From: Paraurantiacibacter namhicola
GTDB lineage: Bacteria > Pseudomonadota > Alphaproteobacteria > Sphingomonadales > Sphingomonadaceae
Direction of reading: 5' to 3'
NCBI RefSeq assembly: GCF_001687545.1
Contig: NZ_CP016545.1
Span: 62,001-126,000 of the forward strand
DNA length: 64,000 bases
Under the pieces are notes generated by a model. The model did not search any database, was not told the origin of the DNA, and saw only the letters and a program-made list of their open reading frames with translations. The position numbers and the translations under genes were made by a program. Positions 24,162-33,837 of the stretch are shown in pieces; positions within the stretch are counted from its first letter, which is position 1, and every line of letters begins with the position of its first letter.

Positions 24162-24398
24162 TCAGTCCGTCCCGCGGCCCGTTTCTGCCTGCAGTTCGTC
24201 AATCAGCTGCGAGGCTTCGGCCTTGGTCAGTCCGGTATCGTAACGATCGGGCGTGCCTGCCTCCTCGCACAAGGTCTTCAGATAACTCGCTTGCGCGCCG
24301 GTCATGCGCTCGTCACCCGTGGTCCAGTTCTCCGGATCCTTCTGCGCGTTGGAGGCGGGATCGGACTTCGGGTGCTCTGATACTTGCGGTGCAGTCAT
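24162..24398 (-). CDS. DUF3072 family small protein
   Basis: A 78-residue acidic protein. Its second half is the DUF3072 module: RMTGAQASYLKTLCEEAGTPD followed by LTKAEASQLIDELQAETGRG, a SAP-like helical hairpin. The first half is probably disordered (SEHPKSDPASNAQKDPENW). A clear ribosome site (AAAGGAGA) precedes ATG 24398. It is divergent from the DUF3667 gene. Function unknown; relatives are often stress- or stationary-phase small proteins, but nothing here proves that. Confidence 0.8.
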   Translation of the reverse strand: MTAPQVSEHPKSDPASNAQKDPENWTTGDERMTGAQASYLKTLCEEAGTPDRYDTGLTKAEASQLIDELQAETGRGTD

Positions 24399-24510
24399 GG
24401 GGAATCTCCTTTCCCAACCAACGGCGCTGTTCCGCATCTGTTCCGTTAAATTGCACCTCGACCGGGCCAGTATTGCGGGTTACGCTGGCGCGATCGCAGG
24501 GGGTTCTAGG

Positions 24511-25611
24511 ATGAGCGACATTACGGACGGGATCGGCACGGCCATCGAGGGCGGCGTCCTCGCGCGCGTCGTGGAGCCCGATGCTTCCGGCCATCCGGTC
24601 CAGACGCCGCTGGACGAAGGCGGGCACTGGCAGGAGAAAAACTGCCTGAATTGCGAAACGCCACTCAAGGGCGCGCATTGCCACAATTGCGGCCAGCGGG
24701 CCCATCTGCATCGCACTCTGGGCGCTTTCTTCCATGACCTGATGCACGGTGTGCTGCATTTCGAAGGGAAGCTATGGCGCACCCTGCCCAAGCTCGCCTG
24801 GCAGCCGGGGAAGCTGACACGCGAATATATCGACGGGAAGCGCGCGCGCTACATCTCGCCCATCGCGCTGTTCCTGTTCGTCATCTTCATCACCTTCGCC
24901 CTGATCAGCCTGGCCGGCGGGATCGGCAAGATCGAACAGGGCCCGGACATCGCGACCGAGGACGAGGTGATCGAGACGGTCGCTGAGATCGACCGCCGGG
25001 TCGAGGACTTCAGCACGACCATCGACGACCCCGAAACCGAGCCTGCAAGGGCTGCCGAACTGCGCGAGGAAATCGCCACGCTGCAGGCGGAGCGGGTCTT
25101 CTTTGCCAAGCTGGCGGAGATGTACCAGGACGGCGAAATTCCGGTTGAGCCGGAACTGCAGTTCGATCCGGCGACCGACCCCTCGGCGGCCGAATGGATC
25201 AACACGCGGTGGAAGGAAGCCAAGGCCAATCCGAACCTGCTGATCTACAAATTGCAGACAAATTCCTACAAGCTCAGCTGGCTGCTGATCCCGCTCAGCC
25301 TGCCCTTCATGTGGCTGCTGTTCCCGTTCAGCCGCAAGTTCCGGCTGTATGATCACACGGTCTTCGTGACCTATTCCATCGCCTTCATGACGTTCCTGCT
25401 GGTGCTGGTTTCCGTGCTGGGAGCCTTCGAGCTGCAACCACTGATCCTGATCCCGATGCTTTACGCGCCCTTCCATCTGTATCGGCATCTGAAGGGCACC
25501 TATGGGCTCAGCCGGTTTGGTGCGATCTGGCGCGTGCTGGTCCTGTCCAGCTTCATCTGGATCGTGATGGCGTCATTCGTGATGCTGATGACGGCACTCG
25601 TCCTCACCTGA
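24511..25611 (+). CDS. DUF3667 family membrane protein
   Basis: A 366-residue protein. The N-terminus holds a zinc-ribbon (NCLNCETPLKGAHCHNCGQRA, two CxxC pairs), followed by the DUF3667 core FFHDLMHGVLHFEGKLWRTL and GKLTREYIDGKRARYISPIA. Four to five membrane segments follow: one at ALFLFVIFITFALISLAGG, then a long acidic, probably coiled extramembrane part (residues ~150-240), then a C-terminal cluster of hydrophobic helices. I chose ATG 24511 because the family begins shortly before the zinc ribbon and the upstream frame overlaps the divergent gene's promoter. Function unknown. Confidence 0.82.
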   Translation: MSDITDGIGTAIEGGVLARVVEPDASGHPVQTPLDEGGHWQEKNCLNCETPLKGAHCHNCGQRAHLHRTLGAFFHDLMHGVLHFEGKLWRTLPKLAWQPGKLTREYIDGKRARYISPIALFLFVIFITFALISLAGGIGKIEQGPDIATEDEVIETVAEIDRRVEDFSTTIDDPETEPARAAELREEIATLQAERVFFAKLAEMYQDGEIPVEPELQFDPATDPSAAEWINTRWKEAKANPNLLIYKLQTNSYKLSWLLIPLSLPFMWLLFPFSRKFRLYDHTVFVTYSIAFMTFLLVLVSVLGAFELQPLILIPMLYAPFHLYRHLKGTYGLSRFGAIWRVLVLSSFIWIVMASFVMLMTALVLT

Positions 25612-25628
25612 CGCGCAAGCGGCAAGAA

Positions 25629-25666
25629 AAAGCCCCGGAGCGCAGCGATGCGGTCCGGGGCCTTTC
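25629..25666 (+). terminator. intrinsic terminator after the DUF3667 gene
   Basis: AGCCCCGGA pairs with TCCGGGGCC across a 14-base loop. It is preceded by AAAAA and followed by TTTCT. It lies between the convergent DUF3667 and ftsH genes and probably serves both. Confidence 0.8.
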
Positions 25667-25686
25667 TGTCTGGGCGGTCTGCGGCG

Positions 25687-27645
25687 TCAGCCGGCCTGCG
25701 GGGCCGGTCCACCATCACCGGAGAAACGCTTGCCGGCCTTGGGGATGCTGGATCCCTGTGCGGGCCGCACCGGCGCGGGGCCGCGCGGCTCGTCGGGCCG
25801 GTCGATCTTGCCGGTCTTCATCAGCTCATTGATTTCCTCGCCGGTCAGAGTCTCATACTCCAGCATGGCCTGGGCCAGCAGGTGCAGCTTGTCTTCCTGC
25901 TTGGTCAGGATCTCGGTCGCGCGCTTCAGGCCGCCTTCCACCAGCGACTTGATCTCCGCATCGATCAGCTTGTTGGTTTCCGCACCGGCCATCGTCCGGG
26001 CCGACTGGCCCATGCCGAGATAGCCTTCCTGCTGCTGTTCGTACTGCAGCGGGCCGAGCTTGTCCGACATGCCCCACTTCGTGACCATGTTCTTGGCCAG
26101 GTCGGTGGCATACTGGATGTCGCCCGATGCGCCGCTGGAAACCTTGTCGTGCCCGAAGATGATCTCCTCGGCCACGCGGCCACCCATGGCGACGGCAAGG
26201 TTCGCATGCATCTTGTCGCGGTGGTAAGAGTAATTGTCCCGTTCCGGAAGGCGCATCACCATGCCCAGCGCGCGGCCGCGCGGGATGATGGTGGCCTTGT
26301 GGATGGGATCGGAAGCCGGCTCGTTCAGCGAGACAAGCGCGTGGCCCGCCTCGTGATAAGCGGTCATCTTCTTCTCGTCCTCGGTCATGACCATGCTGCG
26401 GCGTTCCGCGCCCATCATGACCTTGTCCTTCGCGTCCTCGAATTCCTGCATGGCGACAAGGCGCTTGTTGCGCCGTGCGGCCAGCAGTGCGGCCTCGTTC
26501 ACGAGGTTGGCGAGATCCGCGCCGGAGAAGCCGGGCGTACCGCGCGCAATGGTGCGGCTGTTCACGTCAGGCGCCAGCGGCACCTTCTTCATGTGCACTT
26601 CCAGGATCTTCTCGCGCCCGTCGATGTCGGGCACGGGCACGACCACCTGGCGGTCGAAGCGGCCCGGGCGCAGCAGCGCCGGGTCCAGCACGTCCGGACG
26701 GTTCGTGGCGGCAACGATGATGATGCCTTCATTGGCTTCGAAGCCGTCCATCTCGACCAGCAGCTGGTTCAGCGTCTGCTCGCGCTCGTCGTTGGAATTG
26801 CCAAGGCCATGGCCGCGGCTACGGCCAACGGCGTCGATTTCATCGATGAAGACGATGCAGGGCGCATTCTTCTTGGCCTGTTCGAACATGTCGCGCACGC
26901 GGCTTGCGCCCACGCCCACGAACATCTCCACGAAGTCCGAACCCGAAATGGTGAAGAAAGGCACGCCGGCCTCACCCGCAATTGCGCGGGCCAGCAGGGT
27001 CTTACCCGTGCCGGGGCTGCCGACGAGCAGCGCGCCCTTGGGGATCTGACCACCCAGCTTGGAAAAGCGCTGCGGATCCTTGAGGAATTCGACGACCTCT
27101 TCCAGCTCCTCGCGCGCCTCGTCGATGCCGGCGACATCGGCAAAGGTTACCTTGCCCTGCTTTTCCGTCAGCATCTTGGCCTTGGACTTGCCGAAGCCCA
27201 TCGCGCCGCCCGCGCCGCCGCCCTTCTGCACCTGGCGCAGCACGAAAAAGGCGATGCCCAGGATCAGCAGGAATGGCAGGGACTGGATCAGGATGACCGT
27301 CAGCACGCTCATCTTCTCTTCCGCCGCGCCGGAGAAGGTCACGCCGTTTTCTTCCAGCAGGACCGGAAGGTTGGTGTCGTTTTCGACCGGGACGGTGGAG
27401 AAGGTGTTGCCGTTCTTCAGCTTGCCCGCGATCTTGTCCGGCGCGATCTTCACGCTTTCCACGGAGCCTTCGGCCACCTGCTTGCGGAAATCGGAATAGG
27501 CGATCTGCGTGCCCGGCTCCTCGCGCGGGCCGCCAACCATCTGCACCACCAGCAGCAGGGCCAGGAAAATGCCGCCCCATACCAGCAGGCTCTTCATCCA
27601 GGGGTTGGGTTTCGGATCGCCTTCCGGCTCCTGATTGTCACTCAT
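25687..27645 (-). CDS. ftsH: ATP-dependent zinc metalloprotease FtsH
   Basis: A 652-residue membrane AAA+ protease that degrades misfolded membrane and short-lived cytosolic proteins. Two N-terminal membrane helices ([19 protein letters not shown] and [19 protein letters not shown]) bracket a periplasmic domain. The AAA module has Walker A GSPGTGKT (about residue 208; serine replaces the usual second proline position), Walker [13 protein letters not shown] and the SRH region [19 protein letters not shown]. The protease zinc motif HEAGH is near residue 430. The start ATG 27645 gives the normal length. It is divergent from the isomerase gene. Confidence 0.96.
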   Translation of the reverse strand: MSDNQEPEGDPKPNPWMKSLLVWGGIFLALLLVVQMVGGPREEPGTQIAYSDFRKQVAEGSVESVKIAPDKIAGKLKNGNTFSTVPVENDTNLPVLLEENGVTFSGAAEEKMSVLTVILIQSLPFLLILGIAFFVLRQVQKGGGAGGAMGFGKSKAKMLTEKQGKVTFADVAGIDEAREELEEVVEFLKDPQRFSKLGGQIPKGALLVGSPGTGKTLLARAIAGEAGVPFFTISGSDFVEMFVGVGASRVRDMFEQAKKNAPCIVFIDEIDAVGRSRGHGLGNSNDEREQTLNQLLVEMDGFEANEGIIIVAATNRPDVLDPALLRPGRFDRQVVVPVPDIDGREKILEVHMKKVPLAPDVNSRTIARGTPGFSGADLANLVNEAALLAARRNKRLVAMQEFEDAKDKVMMGAERRSMVMTEDEKKMTAYHEAGHALVSLNEPASDPIHKATIIPRGRALGMVMRLPERDNYSYHRDKMHANLAVAMGGRVAEEIIFGHDKVSSGASGDIQYATDLAKNMVTKWGMSDKLGPLQYEQQQEGYLGMGQSARTMAGAETNKLIDAEIKSLVEGGLKRATEILTKQEDKLHLLAQAMLEYETLTGEEINELMKTGKIDRPDEPRGPAPVRPAQGSSIPKAGKRFSGDGGPAPQAG

Positions 27646-27769
27646 GATGTGCGGGACCTTTCTGTCACCGCATTATGTAGGCAGGCCGGGGTGAATGACA
27701 AGTTGACGCCTGCCCGCCCGCGCGCGAGGCTTCAACACTGTGTTAACCATGCTGGCCTAGGCCCGAGCC

Positions 27770-28579
27770 ATGACGATCCTGCCGACGCGCATTGTGGAGA
27801 AGCCCTGGGGCCGCGACAGGCTGCCCGCACCCTTCGCCGCGCCTGCGGGCAAGCGCATAGGGGAAATCTGGTTCGAGCCGCCCGAAACGCTGCCCGAACT
27901 GCTCGCCAAATACCTCTTCACCAGTGAGAAACTGTCCGTCCAGGTGCATCCGGACGACGACCAGGCCGAGGCTGCCGGATACGGGCGCAGCGGCAAGGAA
28001 GAATGCTGGTTCGTACTCGCCGCCGATCCGGGCGCGCAGCTGGGCATCGGCTTTCGGCATGCGCTGTCCGCGCAGGACATGCGCGATGCGGCGCTGGACG
28101 GCTCGATCGAGGACTTGCTGGCGTGGCACGAAGTGGCCGCGGGCGATGTCTTTTCCATCCCTGCAGGCACGGTCCATGCCATCGGTGCTGGCGTGACGGT
28201 GATCGAAGTGCAGCAGAACTCCGACATCACATACCGCCTGTTCGATTACGGCCGCCCCCGCGAATTGCATCTCGATGCAGCCATTCCCGTGGCAGATGGC
28301 GGCGCCTTCGACCCGTCACTGCGCAGCCGGCTGGATCCGCAGGAAAGCGGGCGCGTGCTGGAAAACCGGTATTTCACGCTGGACCAGGTGGCCGATGGCA
28401 ATTGGCCGGGCAAATTGCACAGCGGCGCCGGACCCGCACTGGTCCTGCCTTACCGCGGCGATGCGCAAGTGGATGGAATCGCTGTCCAATCCGGCCAGTG
28501 CGCGGTGGCGCGGCAGCTGGCCGATGTGGAAGTCCCCAAAGGCTCCAGCGTCCTGATCGCGCGGCCGAAGCGCAAATAG
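27770..28579 (+). CDS. manA: class I mannose-6-phosphate isomerase
   Basis: A 269-residue cupin-type isomerase interconverting mannose-6-phosphate and fructose-6-phosphate. The zinc-site segments are VQVHPDD (first His), KEECWFVL (Glu) and PAGTVHAIGAG (second His). VIEVQQNSDITYRLFDYGR is the characteristic downstream block. It is shorter than E. coli ManA, matching the compact alphaproteobacterial form. It feeds GDP-mannose for envelope sugars. The Crp/Fnr gene follows 46 bases later on the same strand. Confidence 0.88.
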   Translation: MTILPTRIVEKPWGRDRLPAPFAAPAGKRIGEIWFEPPETLPELLAKYLFTSEKLSVQVHPDDDQAEAAGYGRSGKEECWFVLAADPGAQLGIGFRHALSAQDMRDAALDGSIEDLLAWHEVAAGDVFSIPAGTVHAIGAGVTVIEVQQNSDITYRLFDYGRPRELHLDAAIPVADGGAFDPSLRSRLDPQESGRVLENRYFTLDQVADGNWPGKLHSGAGPALVLPYRGDAQVDGIAVQSGQCAVARQLADVEVPKGSSVLIARPKRK

Positions 28580-28625
28580 CGCATATTCGCCGGAACCGAG
28601 TGCCCGTACTTGCTGTTTATTATCC

Positions 28626-29399
28626 ATGGCCGATGGTGAATCCGAACTCGAACGCTACCCGGTATCCGGGCGATTTCTCATGGGGCGCCTGCGCCACGCG
28701 ATGAGCGTGGAGGAGAAGGAGATCCTCGAAGGGCTCGCCAGCGAGACCCGCGTGCTGGAACCTTCGGAAGTCGTCGTGAAGCGCGGCGATGTCGTCAATT
28801 GCTCCAACATCCTGATCGAGGGGTACATGACCCGGTCGATCACGGAAGAAGGCAAGCGCTTCATCGTTGGCGTGCAGGTGCCGGGCGATTTCGTCGACCT
28901 GCACGGTTTCGCACTGAAGCGGCTGGACCATGACCTGGCGGCGCTCGGTCCCGCAAAAATTGCCTATGTCCCGCACGAACGGCTGGAAGAAGTGATGGTC
29001 AAATGGCCGCACCTCGCCCGCCTGCTGTGGTTCTCCACCCTGCTCGACGCGGCCATCCACCGCGAATGGATCATGAAGATGGAACAGCTCACCGCATCGC
29101 GGCGCGCGGCGCACATCTTCTGTGAAATCTGGCACCGGCTGGAAATGGTCGGCCTTGGCGGCCCGCGCGGCGTGCGCACCCCGCTGACGCAAGCAGACCT
29201 TGCCGAAATGTGCGGTACGACCTCCATCCACATGAGCCGCGCGCTTGGCGAAATGCGTAAAGCCGGCATCGCCGAATTCCGCCGCGGCAATCTGCATGTG
29301 GATGACCGCGTGAAACTGGAGGAATACGCCCGCTTCAATTCCACATACCTCTACGGCGAAGGCCTGCTGGGTATGGGCGAGGAACTCAGCGTAGATTAA
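28626..29399 (+). CDS. Crp/Fnr family transcriptional regulator
   Basis: A 257-residue regulator with an N-terminal cyclic-nucleotide-binding-like barrel (VKRGDVVNCSNILIEGYMTRS, then VQVPGDFVDLHGF) and a long dimer helix. The C-terminal winged helix has the recognition helix in TQADLAEMCGTTSIHMSRALGEMRK. No N-terminal four-cysteine Fnr cluster is visible, and the cAMP-contact residues are not evident. The signal is therefore unknown. This subgroup is abundant in sphingomonads. It is convergent with the formate dehydrogenase operon, 18 bases from fdhD, so a direct link to that operon is not shown. Confidence 0.87.
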   Translation: MADGESELERYPVSGRFLMGRLRHAMSVEEKEILEGLASETRVLEPSEVVVKRGDVVNCSNILIEGYMTRSITEEGKRFIVGVQVPGDFVDLHGFALKRLDHDLAALGPAKIAYVPHERLEEVMVKWPHLARLLWFSTLLDAAIHREWIMKMEQLTASRRAAHIFCEIWHRLEMVGLGGPRGVRTPLTQADLAEMCGTTSIHMSRALGEMRKAGIAEFRRGNLHVDDRVKLEEYARFNSTYLYGEGLLGMGEELSVD

Positions 29400-29417
29400 A
29401 TTCTATCGCCCCCTGCG

Positions 29418-30179
29418 CTAGATCCGCAGGAAGCTGTCGTTCCGGGCAAGGCAGGCGAGGCTGAGGCCCGCTTCCCGTGCCCGGTCCACCGCCATGCTGG
29501 TGGGCAAAGAGACGGTGACGAGCCGCGTGCCGCCTGCTTTCACCACCTTCTCCACGATCTCGTAGGAACAGCGCGCGGTCGAGATGACCATGCCTGCGGC
29601 GATGTCGCGCCCGCTCGCCGCCAGCGCGCCGATCAGCTTGTCGATCGCATTGTGCCGGCCGACATCCTCGCGCACTTCCACGATCTTGCCGGACAGGTCC
29701 GCGAAGCCTGCGCCATGCGCCGCGCCGGTTGCGCGGCCCAGGGCCTGCTTATCCCGCATCGCGCCCACGGCGGCAAAGATCGCATCGCTGCTCGCTTCTT
29801 GATGCGCAGGCACCTTGGGCAGGGGCTTTCCCACCGCCTCCAAGTTCTCGATCCCGCAAAGCCCGCAGCTGCTCTCGGCCACGCGGGTGCGCACCCGCTC
29901 GGTCAGCTGTTCCACGCCCAGCCCGGACAATTGCGCGCGTGCGACTATGCCCTTGTCAGTCTCCGCAATCGCGATGGTGCCGATTTCCGCGACGCCCTGC
30001 GCCAGCCCTTCGGTCAGGGCAAAACCGCGCACGAAGTCTTCCAGGTCCGTGGGCGTTGCCATCATTACGGCATAGGCCAGCCCGTTGAATTCCAGCGCGA
30101 CGGGCACTTCAGGCACCCAGCTGCGCGCAATGTCCTGCGATGTGCCGTCGGCAAAGACTTCGCGCGCTTTATCCGGCAT
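29418..30179 (-). CDS. fdhD: formate dehydrogenase accessory sulfurtransferase FdhD
   Basis: A 253-residue accessory protein that transfers sulfur from a cysteine desulfurase to the molybdenum cofactor of formate dehydrogenase. The essential cysteine pair is in SSCGLCGIENL. The C-terminal REDVGRHNAIDKLIG and STARCSYEIVEKV blocks are typical. The start is uncertain: ATG 30179 gives a normal length and overlaps fdsD by 11 bases, while ATG 30200 would add seven residues. It is the last gene of the fds operon, in the position called fdsC in other species. Confidence 0.92.
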   Translation of the reverse strand: MPDKAREVFADGTSQDIARSWVPEVPVALEFNGLAYAVMMATPTDLEDFVRGFALTEGLAQGVAEIGTIAIAETDKGIVARAQLSGLGVEQLTERVRTRVAESSCGLCGIENLEAVGKPLPKVPAHQEASSDAIFAAVGAMRDKQALGRATGAAHGAGFADLSGKIVEVREDVGRHNAIDKLIGALAASGRDIAAGMVISTARCSYEIVEKVVKAGGTRLVTVSLPTSMAVDRAREAGLSLACLARNDSFLRI

Positions 30180-30468
30180 CCGAATTGTGCAGGCCCCCAT
30201 GCGTCGAAAATTCCGTCGCCCGCGTCTGCGATCCGGGGTCACCCTTGTGTTCCAGATGGGCGATGGCCTCGGCAGCAATGGGGTCCAGCCCGCTGCGGTC
30301 GCTGGCGAAGATTGCCGCCTTCATGCGCGGGTCCCAGAAGCTTTCGATGTGATCGGCCGTGGCCAGAACGGCGCGGTCATGCCCGATGGCCACGAAGTTC
30401 TTCGCGATCTGGTTGACGTATCGCCACAGCGTTTCCACCTGCTGCCCGTGGGTCCCTCCCTCCGTCAT
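30169..30468 (-). CDS. fdsD: formate dehydrogenase delta subunit
   Basis: A 99-residue small subunit of the soluble NAD-dependent formate dehydrogenase. The pattern VETLWRYVNQIAKNFVAIG, HIESFWDPRMKAAIFA and LDPIAAEAIAHL is typical of FdsD. The C-terminal 25 residues are extra and probably unstructured. FdsD is needed for assembly or stability of the complex in other bacteria. The ATG overlaps the fdsA stop (ATGA), and its own end overlaps fdhD. Confidence 0.92.
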   Translation of the reverse strand: MTEGGTHGQQVETLWRYVNQIAKNFVAIGHDRAVLATADHIESFWDPRMKAAIFASDRSGLDPIAAEAIAHLEHKGDPGSQTRATEFSTHGGLHNSDAG

Positions 30469-33317
30469 TCGGCGGGCTCTTTTTCTTCGGTCTCGATCCG
30501 GCGGCTGCGCTCGGACAGCTCGCGGTAATCCTCCTGCCAGTCGGTCGGGCCGTTGGACGGAGTGATCTGCACCGCTGTCACCTTGTATTCGGGGCAGTTC
30601 GTTGCCCAGTCGGAATAGTCGGTGGTGACGACATTGGCCTGCGTCGCGGGGTGGTGGAAGGTGGTGTAGACCACGCCCGGCGCCACGCGGTCCGTCACTG
30701 TCACACGCAGCGTTGTCTCGCCGGTCCGGCTGGCCAGCCGCGCCCAGTCGCCATCCTTCAGGCCGCGGTTTTCCGCATCGACCGGGTGGACTTCCAGCAC
30801 ATCTTCCTGGTGCCAGACGGTATTGGCCGTGCGCCGCGTCTGCGCGCCGACATTGTACTGGCTGAGGATGCGGCCCGTGGTCAGCAGCAAGGGGAAGCGC
30901 GGCCCGGTCTTCTCGTCCGTCGGGACGTAGTCCGTCACCACGAACAGCCCCTTGCCGCGCACGAAGCCTTCCAGGTGCATGACGGGCGAGCCATCGGGAT
31001 GCTTCTCGTTCACCGGCCACTGCACGCTGCCGCGTTCCTGCAGCATCTGCCAGTTCACGCCTGCAAAGCTGGCGGTAAGGCGCGCGATCTCGTCCAGGAT
31101 TTCGCTGGGATGATCGTATTCCCATCCCGCGCCCATCGCATTGGCGAGCAATTGCGTGACCTGCCAGTCTTCATAGCCATTGGCGGGCTCCATCACCTTG
31201 CGCACCGGCTGGATGCGGCGTTCGGCATTGGTGAAGGTGCCGTTCTTTTCCAGGAAGGTGCTGCCCGGCAGGAAGACATGCGCGTAATTCGCCGTCTCGT
31301 TCAGGAACAGGTCGTGCACGATCACGCAGTCCATGGCCGAAAGCCCGGCCGCCACATGCTGCGTGTTGGGATCGGACTGCAGGATGTCCTCGCCCTGGAT
31401 ATAGATGGCGCGGAAGCTGCCATCGACGGCGGCATCCAGCATGTTGGGGATGCGCAGGCCCGGCTCCGGATCCAGCGCAACGCCCCAATCCGCCTCGAAC
31501 ATCTCGCGCGTCGCGCTGTCGGACAGGTGACGATAGCCGGGCAGTTCGTGCGGGAAGCTGCCCATGTCGCAGGCGCCCTGCACGTTGTTCTGGCCGCGCA
31601 GCGGGTTCACGCCCACGCCCTTGCGGCCGATGTTGCCGGTGGCCATGGCGAGGTTGGCGATGGCCATCACCGTGGAGGATCCCTGGCTGTGCTCGGTCAC
31701 GCCGAGGCCATAATAGATCGCGCCATTGCCGCCGGTCGCGAACAGGCGCGCTGCGCCACGAAGCTCCGCTGCGGGCACGCGGGTGACAGGCTCCAGCGTC
31801 TCGGGCGAGTGACGCGCGTCGGAAACGAAGCGCGCCCAGTCCTCATAGGCTTCCACGTCACAGCGCTCGCGGATGAAGGCCTCGTCCGCCAGACCCTCGG
31901 TCACGATGACATGCGCGATGGCGGTGAGCACGGCGACATTCGTGCCGGGCTGCAGCGGCAGGTGGAAGGATGCCTCCACATGCGGCGAGCGGACCAGGTC
32001 GATGCGGCGCGGATCGATCACGATCAGCTTCGCACCCTGGCGCAGGCGCTTCTTCAGACGGCTGGCGAAGACCGGGTGACCATCGGTGGGATTGGCCCCG
32101 ATCACCAGAGCGACATCGGTATGCTCCACGCTGTCGAAATCCTGCGTTCCGGCGCTGGTGCCGAAGGTGGTCTTGAGGCCGTATCCGGTGGGCGAGTGGC
32201 ACACGCGGGCGCAGGTATCGACGTTGTTGGCGCCGAACACGCTGCGGATCATCTTCTGGACCAGGAAGGTCTCTTCATTGGTGCAGCGGCTGGAGGTGAT
32301 ACCCCCCAGCGCGCGGGGCCCGTACTCGGCCTTGATCTTCGACAGGCGACCGGACGCAAAGGCAATCGCTTCGTCCCAGCTCACTTCGCGCCAGGGCTCC
32401 GCGATGCTGTCGCGGATCATCGGCGATGTGATGCGATCGTTGTGATTGGCATAGCCCCAGGCGAAGCGGCCCTTCACGCAAGAGTGCCCGCGATTGGCCT
32501 TGCCGTCCTTGTAAGGGACCATGCGGACGAGCTGTTCGCCCTTCATCTCCGCGCGGAAGGTGCAGCCAACGCCGCAATAGGCGCAGGTGGTGACGACGGC
32601 GCGTTCGGGCTTGCCCAGCTCCTTCACGCTCTTTTCCTGCAAGGTCGCGGTCGGGCAGGCTTGCACGCAGGCCCCGCAGCTGACGCATTCGCTGGAGAGG
32701 AAATCGTCCCCTGCTGCGCCTGCACTGATCTTGGATGCAAAGCCGCGGCCATCCATCGTCAGGGCGAATGTTCCCTGCACCTCGTCACAGGCGCGCACGC
32801 AGCGCGAGCAGGCAATGCACTTGGACGGGTCGAAATCGAAATAGGGGTTGGAGGTGTCGGTCGCCTCGCCCAGGTGGTTGGCACCTTCATAGCCGTAACG
32901 CACATCGCGCAGGCCCACTTCGGCGGCGGTATCCTGCAGCTCGCAATCGCCGTTGGCGCTGCAGGTCAGGCAGTCCAGCGGATGGTCGGAGATGTAGAGT
33001 TCCATCACGCCGCGCCGCAGCTTCGCCAGCCGCGCGTTTTCCGTGTGGACGACCATGCCGTCTTCGGCAGGCGTGGTGCAGCTGGCGGGCGTGCCGCGCC
33101 GCCCGTCGATCTCCACCAGGCACATGCGGCAGGAACCGAAGCTCTTCACATTGTCCGTGGCGCACAGGCTGGGGATGTCGCCGCCGCATTCGCGCGCCGC
33201 GCGCATCACGCTGGTCCCGGCGGGCACGGTCACCTGCCGCCCGTCGATGGTCAGCGTTACGCTTTCCTGCGATCGGCTTTCGGGCGTCCCGAAATCCGTC
33301 TGGCGCTCATAGGTCAT
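30465..33317 (-). CDS. fdsA: NAD-dependent formate dehydrogenase, catalytic alpha subunit
   Basis: The 950-residue molybdenum subunit that oxidises formate to CO2 in the cytoplasm. Domains in order: a [2Fe-2S] ferredoxin domain with cysteines around 52-80, a His/Cys cluster region (residues ~111-125), a two-[4Fe-4S] module (CIACSRCVRAC and CVSCGACVQAC), a molybdopterin [4Fe-4S] site with C245, C248, C252 and C280, and the bis-MGD domain. The active-site ligand is C373 in TCARVCHSPTGYG, a cysteine rather than selenocysteine. ATG 33317 overlaps the mobA stop by 11 bases. It works with FdsB/FdsG to pass electrons to NAD. Confidence 0.94.
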   Translation of the reverse strand: MTYERQTDFGTPESRSQESVTLTIDGRQVTVPAGTSVMRAARECGGDIPSLCATDNVKSFGSCRMCLVEIDGRRGTPASCTTPAEDGMVVHTENARLAKLRRGVMELYISDHPLDCLTCSANGDCELQDTAAEVGLRDVRYGYEGANHLGEATDTSNPYFDFDPSKCIACSRCVRACDEVQGTFALTMDGRGFASKISAGAAGDDFLSSECVSCGACVQACPTATLQEKSVKELGKPERAVVTTCAYCGVGCTFRAEMKGEQLVRMVPYKDGKANRGHSCVKGRFAWGYANHNDRITSPMIRDSIAEPWREVSWDEAIAFASGRLSKIKAEYGPRALGGITSSRCTNEETFLVQKMIRSVFGANNVDTCARVCHSPTGYGLKTTFGTSAGTQDFDSVEHTDVALVIGANPTDGHPVFASRLKKRLRQGAKLIVIDPRRIDLVRSPHVEASFHLPLQPGTNVAVLTAIAHVIVTEGLADEAFIRERCDVEAYEDWARFVSDARHSPETLEPVTRVPAAELRGAARLFATGGNGAIYYGLGVTEHSQGSSTVMAIANLAMATGNIGRKGVGVNPLRGQNNVQGACDMGSFPHELPGYRHLSDSATREMFEADWGVALDPEPGLRIPNMLDAAVDGSFRAIYIQGEDILQSDPNTQHVAAGLSAMDCVIVHDLFLNETANYAHVFLPGSTFLEKNGTFTNAERRIQPVRKVMEPANGYEDWQVTQLLANAMGAGWEYDHPSEILDEIARLTASFAGVNWQMLQERGSVQWPVNEKHPDGSPVMHLEGFVRGKGLFVVTDYVPTDEKTGPRFPLLLTTGRILSQYNVGAQTRRTANTVWHQEDVLEVHPVDAENRGLKDGDWARLASRTGETTLRVTVTDRVAPGVVYTTFHHPATQANVVTTDYSDWATNCPEYKVTAVQITPSNGPTDWQEDYRELSERSRRIETEEKEPAE

Positions 33318-33837
33318 CGCGTGCCTCCGCTGCCGCAAGATCGGCCTGCGTGTTGATGTTATCAGGTTTGGTGTTCAGGTGCACATTGCGCGCGCCGAGG
33401 CTCTGCGCGAATTGCAGCATGGAATGGCGGCCATCGCCGCGCAGGATCTCCGCGACCTGCGCGAAGCCGGATGCGGGCCAGTGGCCGATGACGGGCTGGC
33501 TTGCGGCATAGGCGGGCGGGCTGCCGAGCTGGTCCAGCAGGTCTGCCGGCAGCGCCACGCTGTCGACCCCGCAGGTCAGCACGCTTTCGCAATCGTTCTC
33601 GCCCGCATGGCGCAGAACGGCGGCGATCCCGCCAAGCGGCCCCATGCCGGGCCGCGGCCAATCGGCCAGCGCGGTCACCGGGGCCTCCTCGCGCCCGACC
33701 ACCACCACCGCATCGCACTGCGCGGAAAGCTGGTTCACGGCCCGCTCCAGCAGCGTTTCGCCGTGCAGCTGAGCCTGTGCCTTGTCGCTCCCGAAACGGG
33801 AGGACTGGCCGCCCGCAAGGACCGCGCCCAGGATCAT
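33307..33837 (-). CDS. mobA: molybdenum cofactor guanylyltransferase
   Basis: A 176-residue enzyme that attaches GMP to molybdopterin, making the MGD cofactor FdsA needs. The nucleotide-binding start LAGGQSSRFGSDKAQAQLHG is the MobA signature, and the GPLGGIAAVL and CGVDSVALPADLL segments follow. It lies inside the formate dehydrogenase operon, overlapping both fdsB (four bases) and fdsA (11 bases). It is therefore co-produced with its client enzyme. ATG 33837 is chosen because the signature starts there. Confidence 0.9.
   Translation of the reverse strand: MILGAVLAGGQSSRFGSDKAQAQLHGETLLERAVNQLSAQCDAVVVVGREEAPVTALADWPRPGMGPLGGIAAVLRHAGENDCESVLTCGVDSVALPADLLDQLGSPPAYAASQPVIGHWPASGFAQVAEILRGDGRHSMLQFAQSLGARNVHLNTKPDNINTQADLAAAEARDDL

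Noticed and set aside
25648-27927. A 759-residue open frame on the forward strand opposite ftsH
   Set aside because: It mirrors the codon structure of ftsH, has no recognisable domain and is histidine/arginine-rich in the way typical of antisense frames in GC-rich DNA.
28626-29399. Oxygen-sensing FNR as the identity of the Crp/Fnr protein
   Set aside because: The N-terminal cysteine cluster needed for a [4Fe-4S] sensor is absent.
30651-33356. A 901-residue forward open frame opposite fdsA
   Set aside because: Antisense shadow of the formate dehydrogenase alpha subunit, with no domain and no ribosome site.
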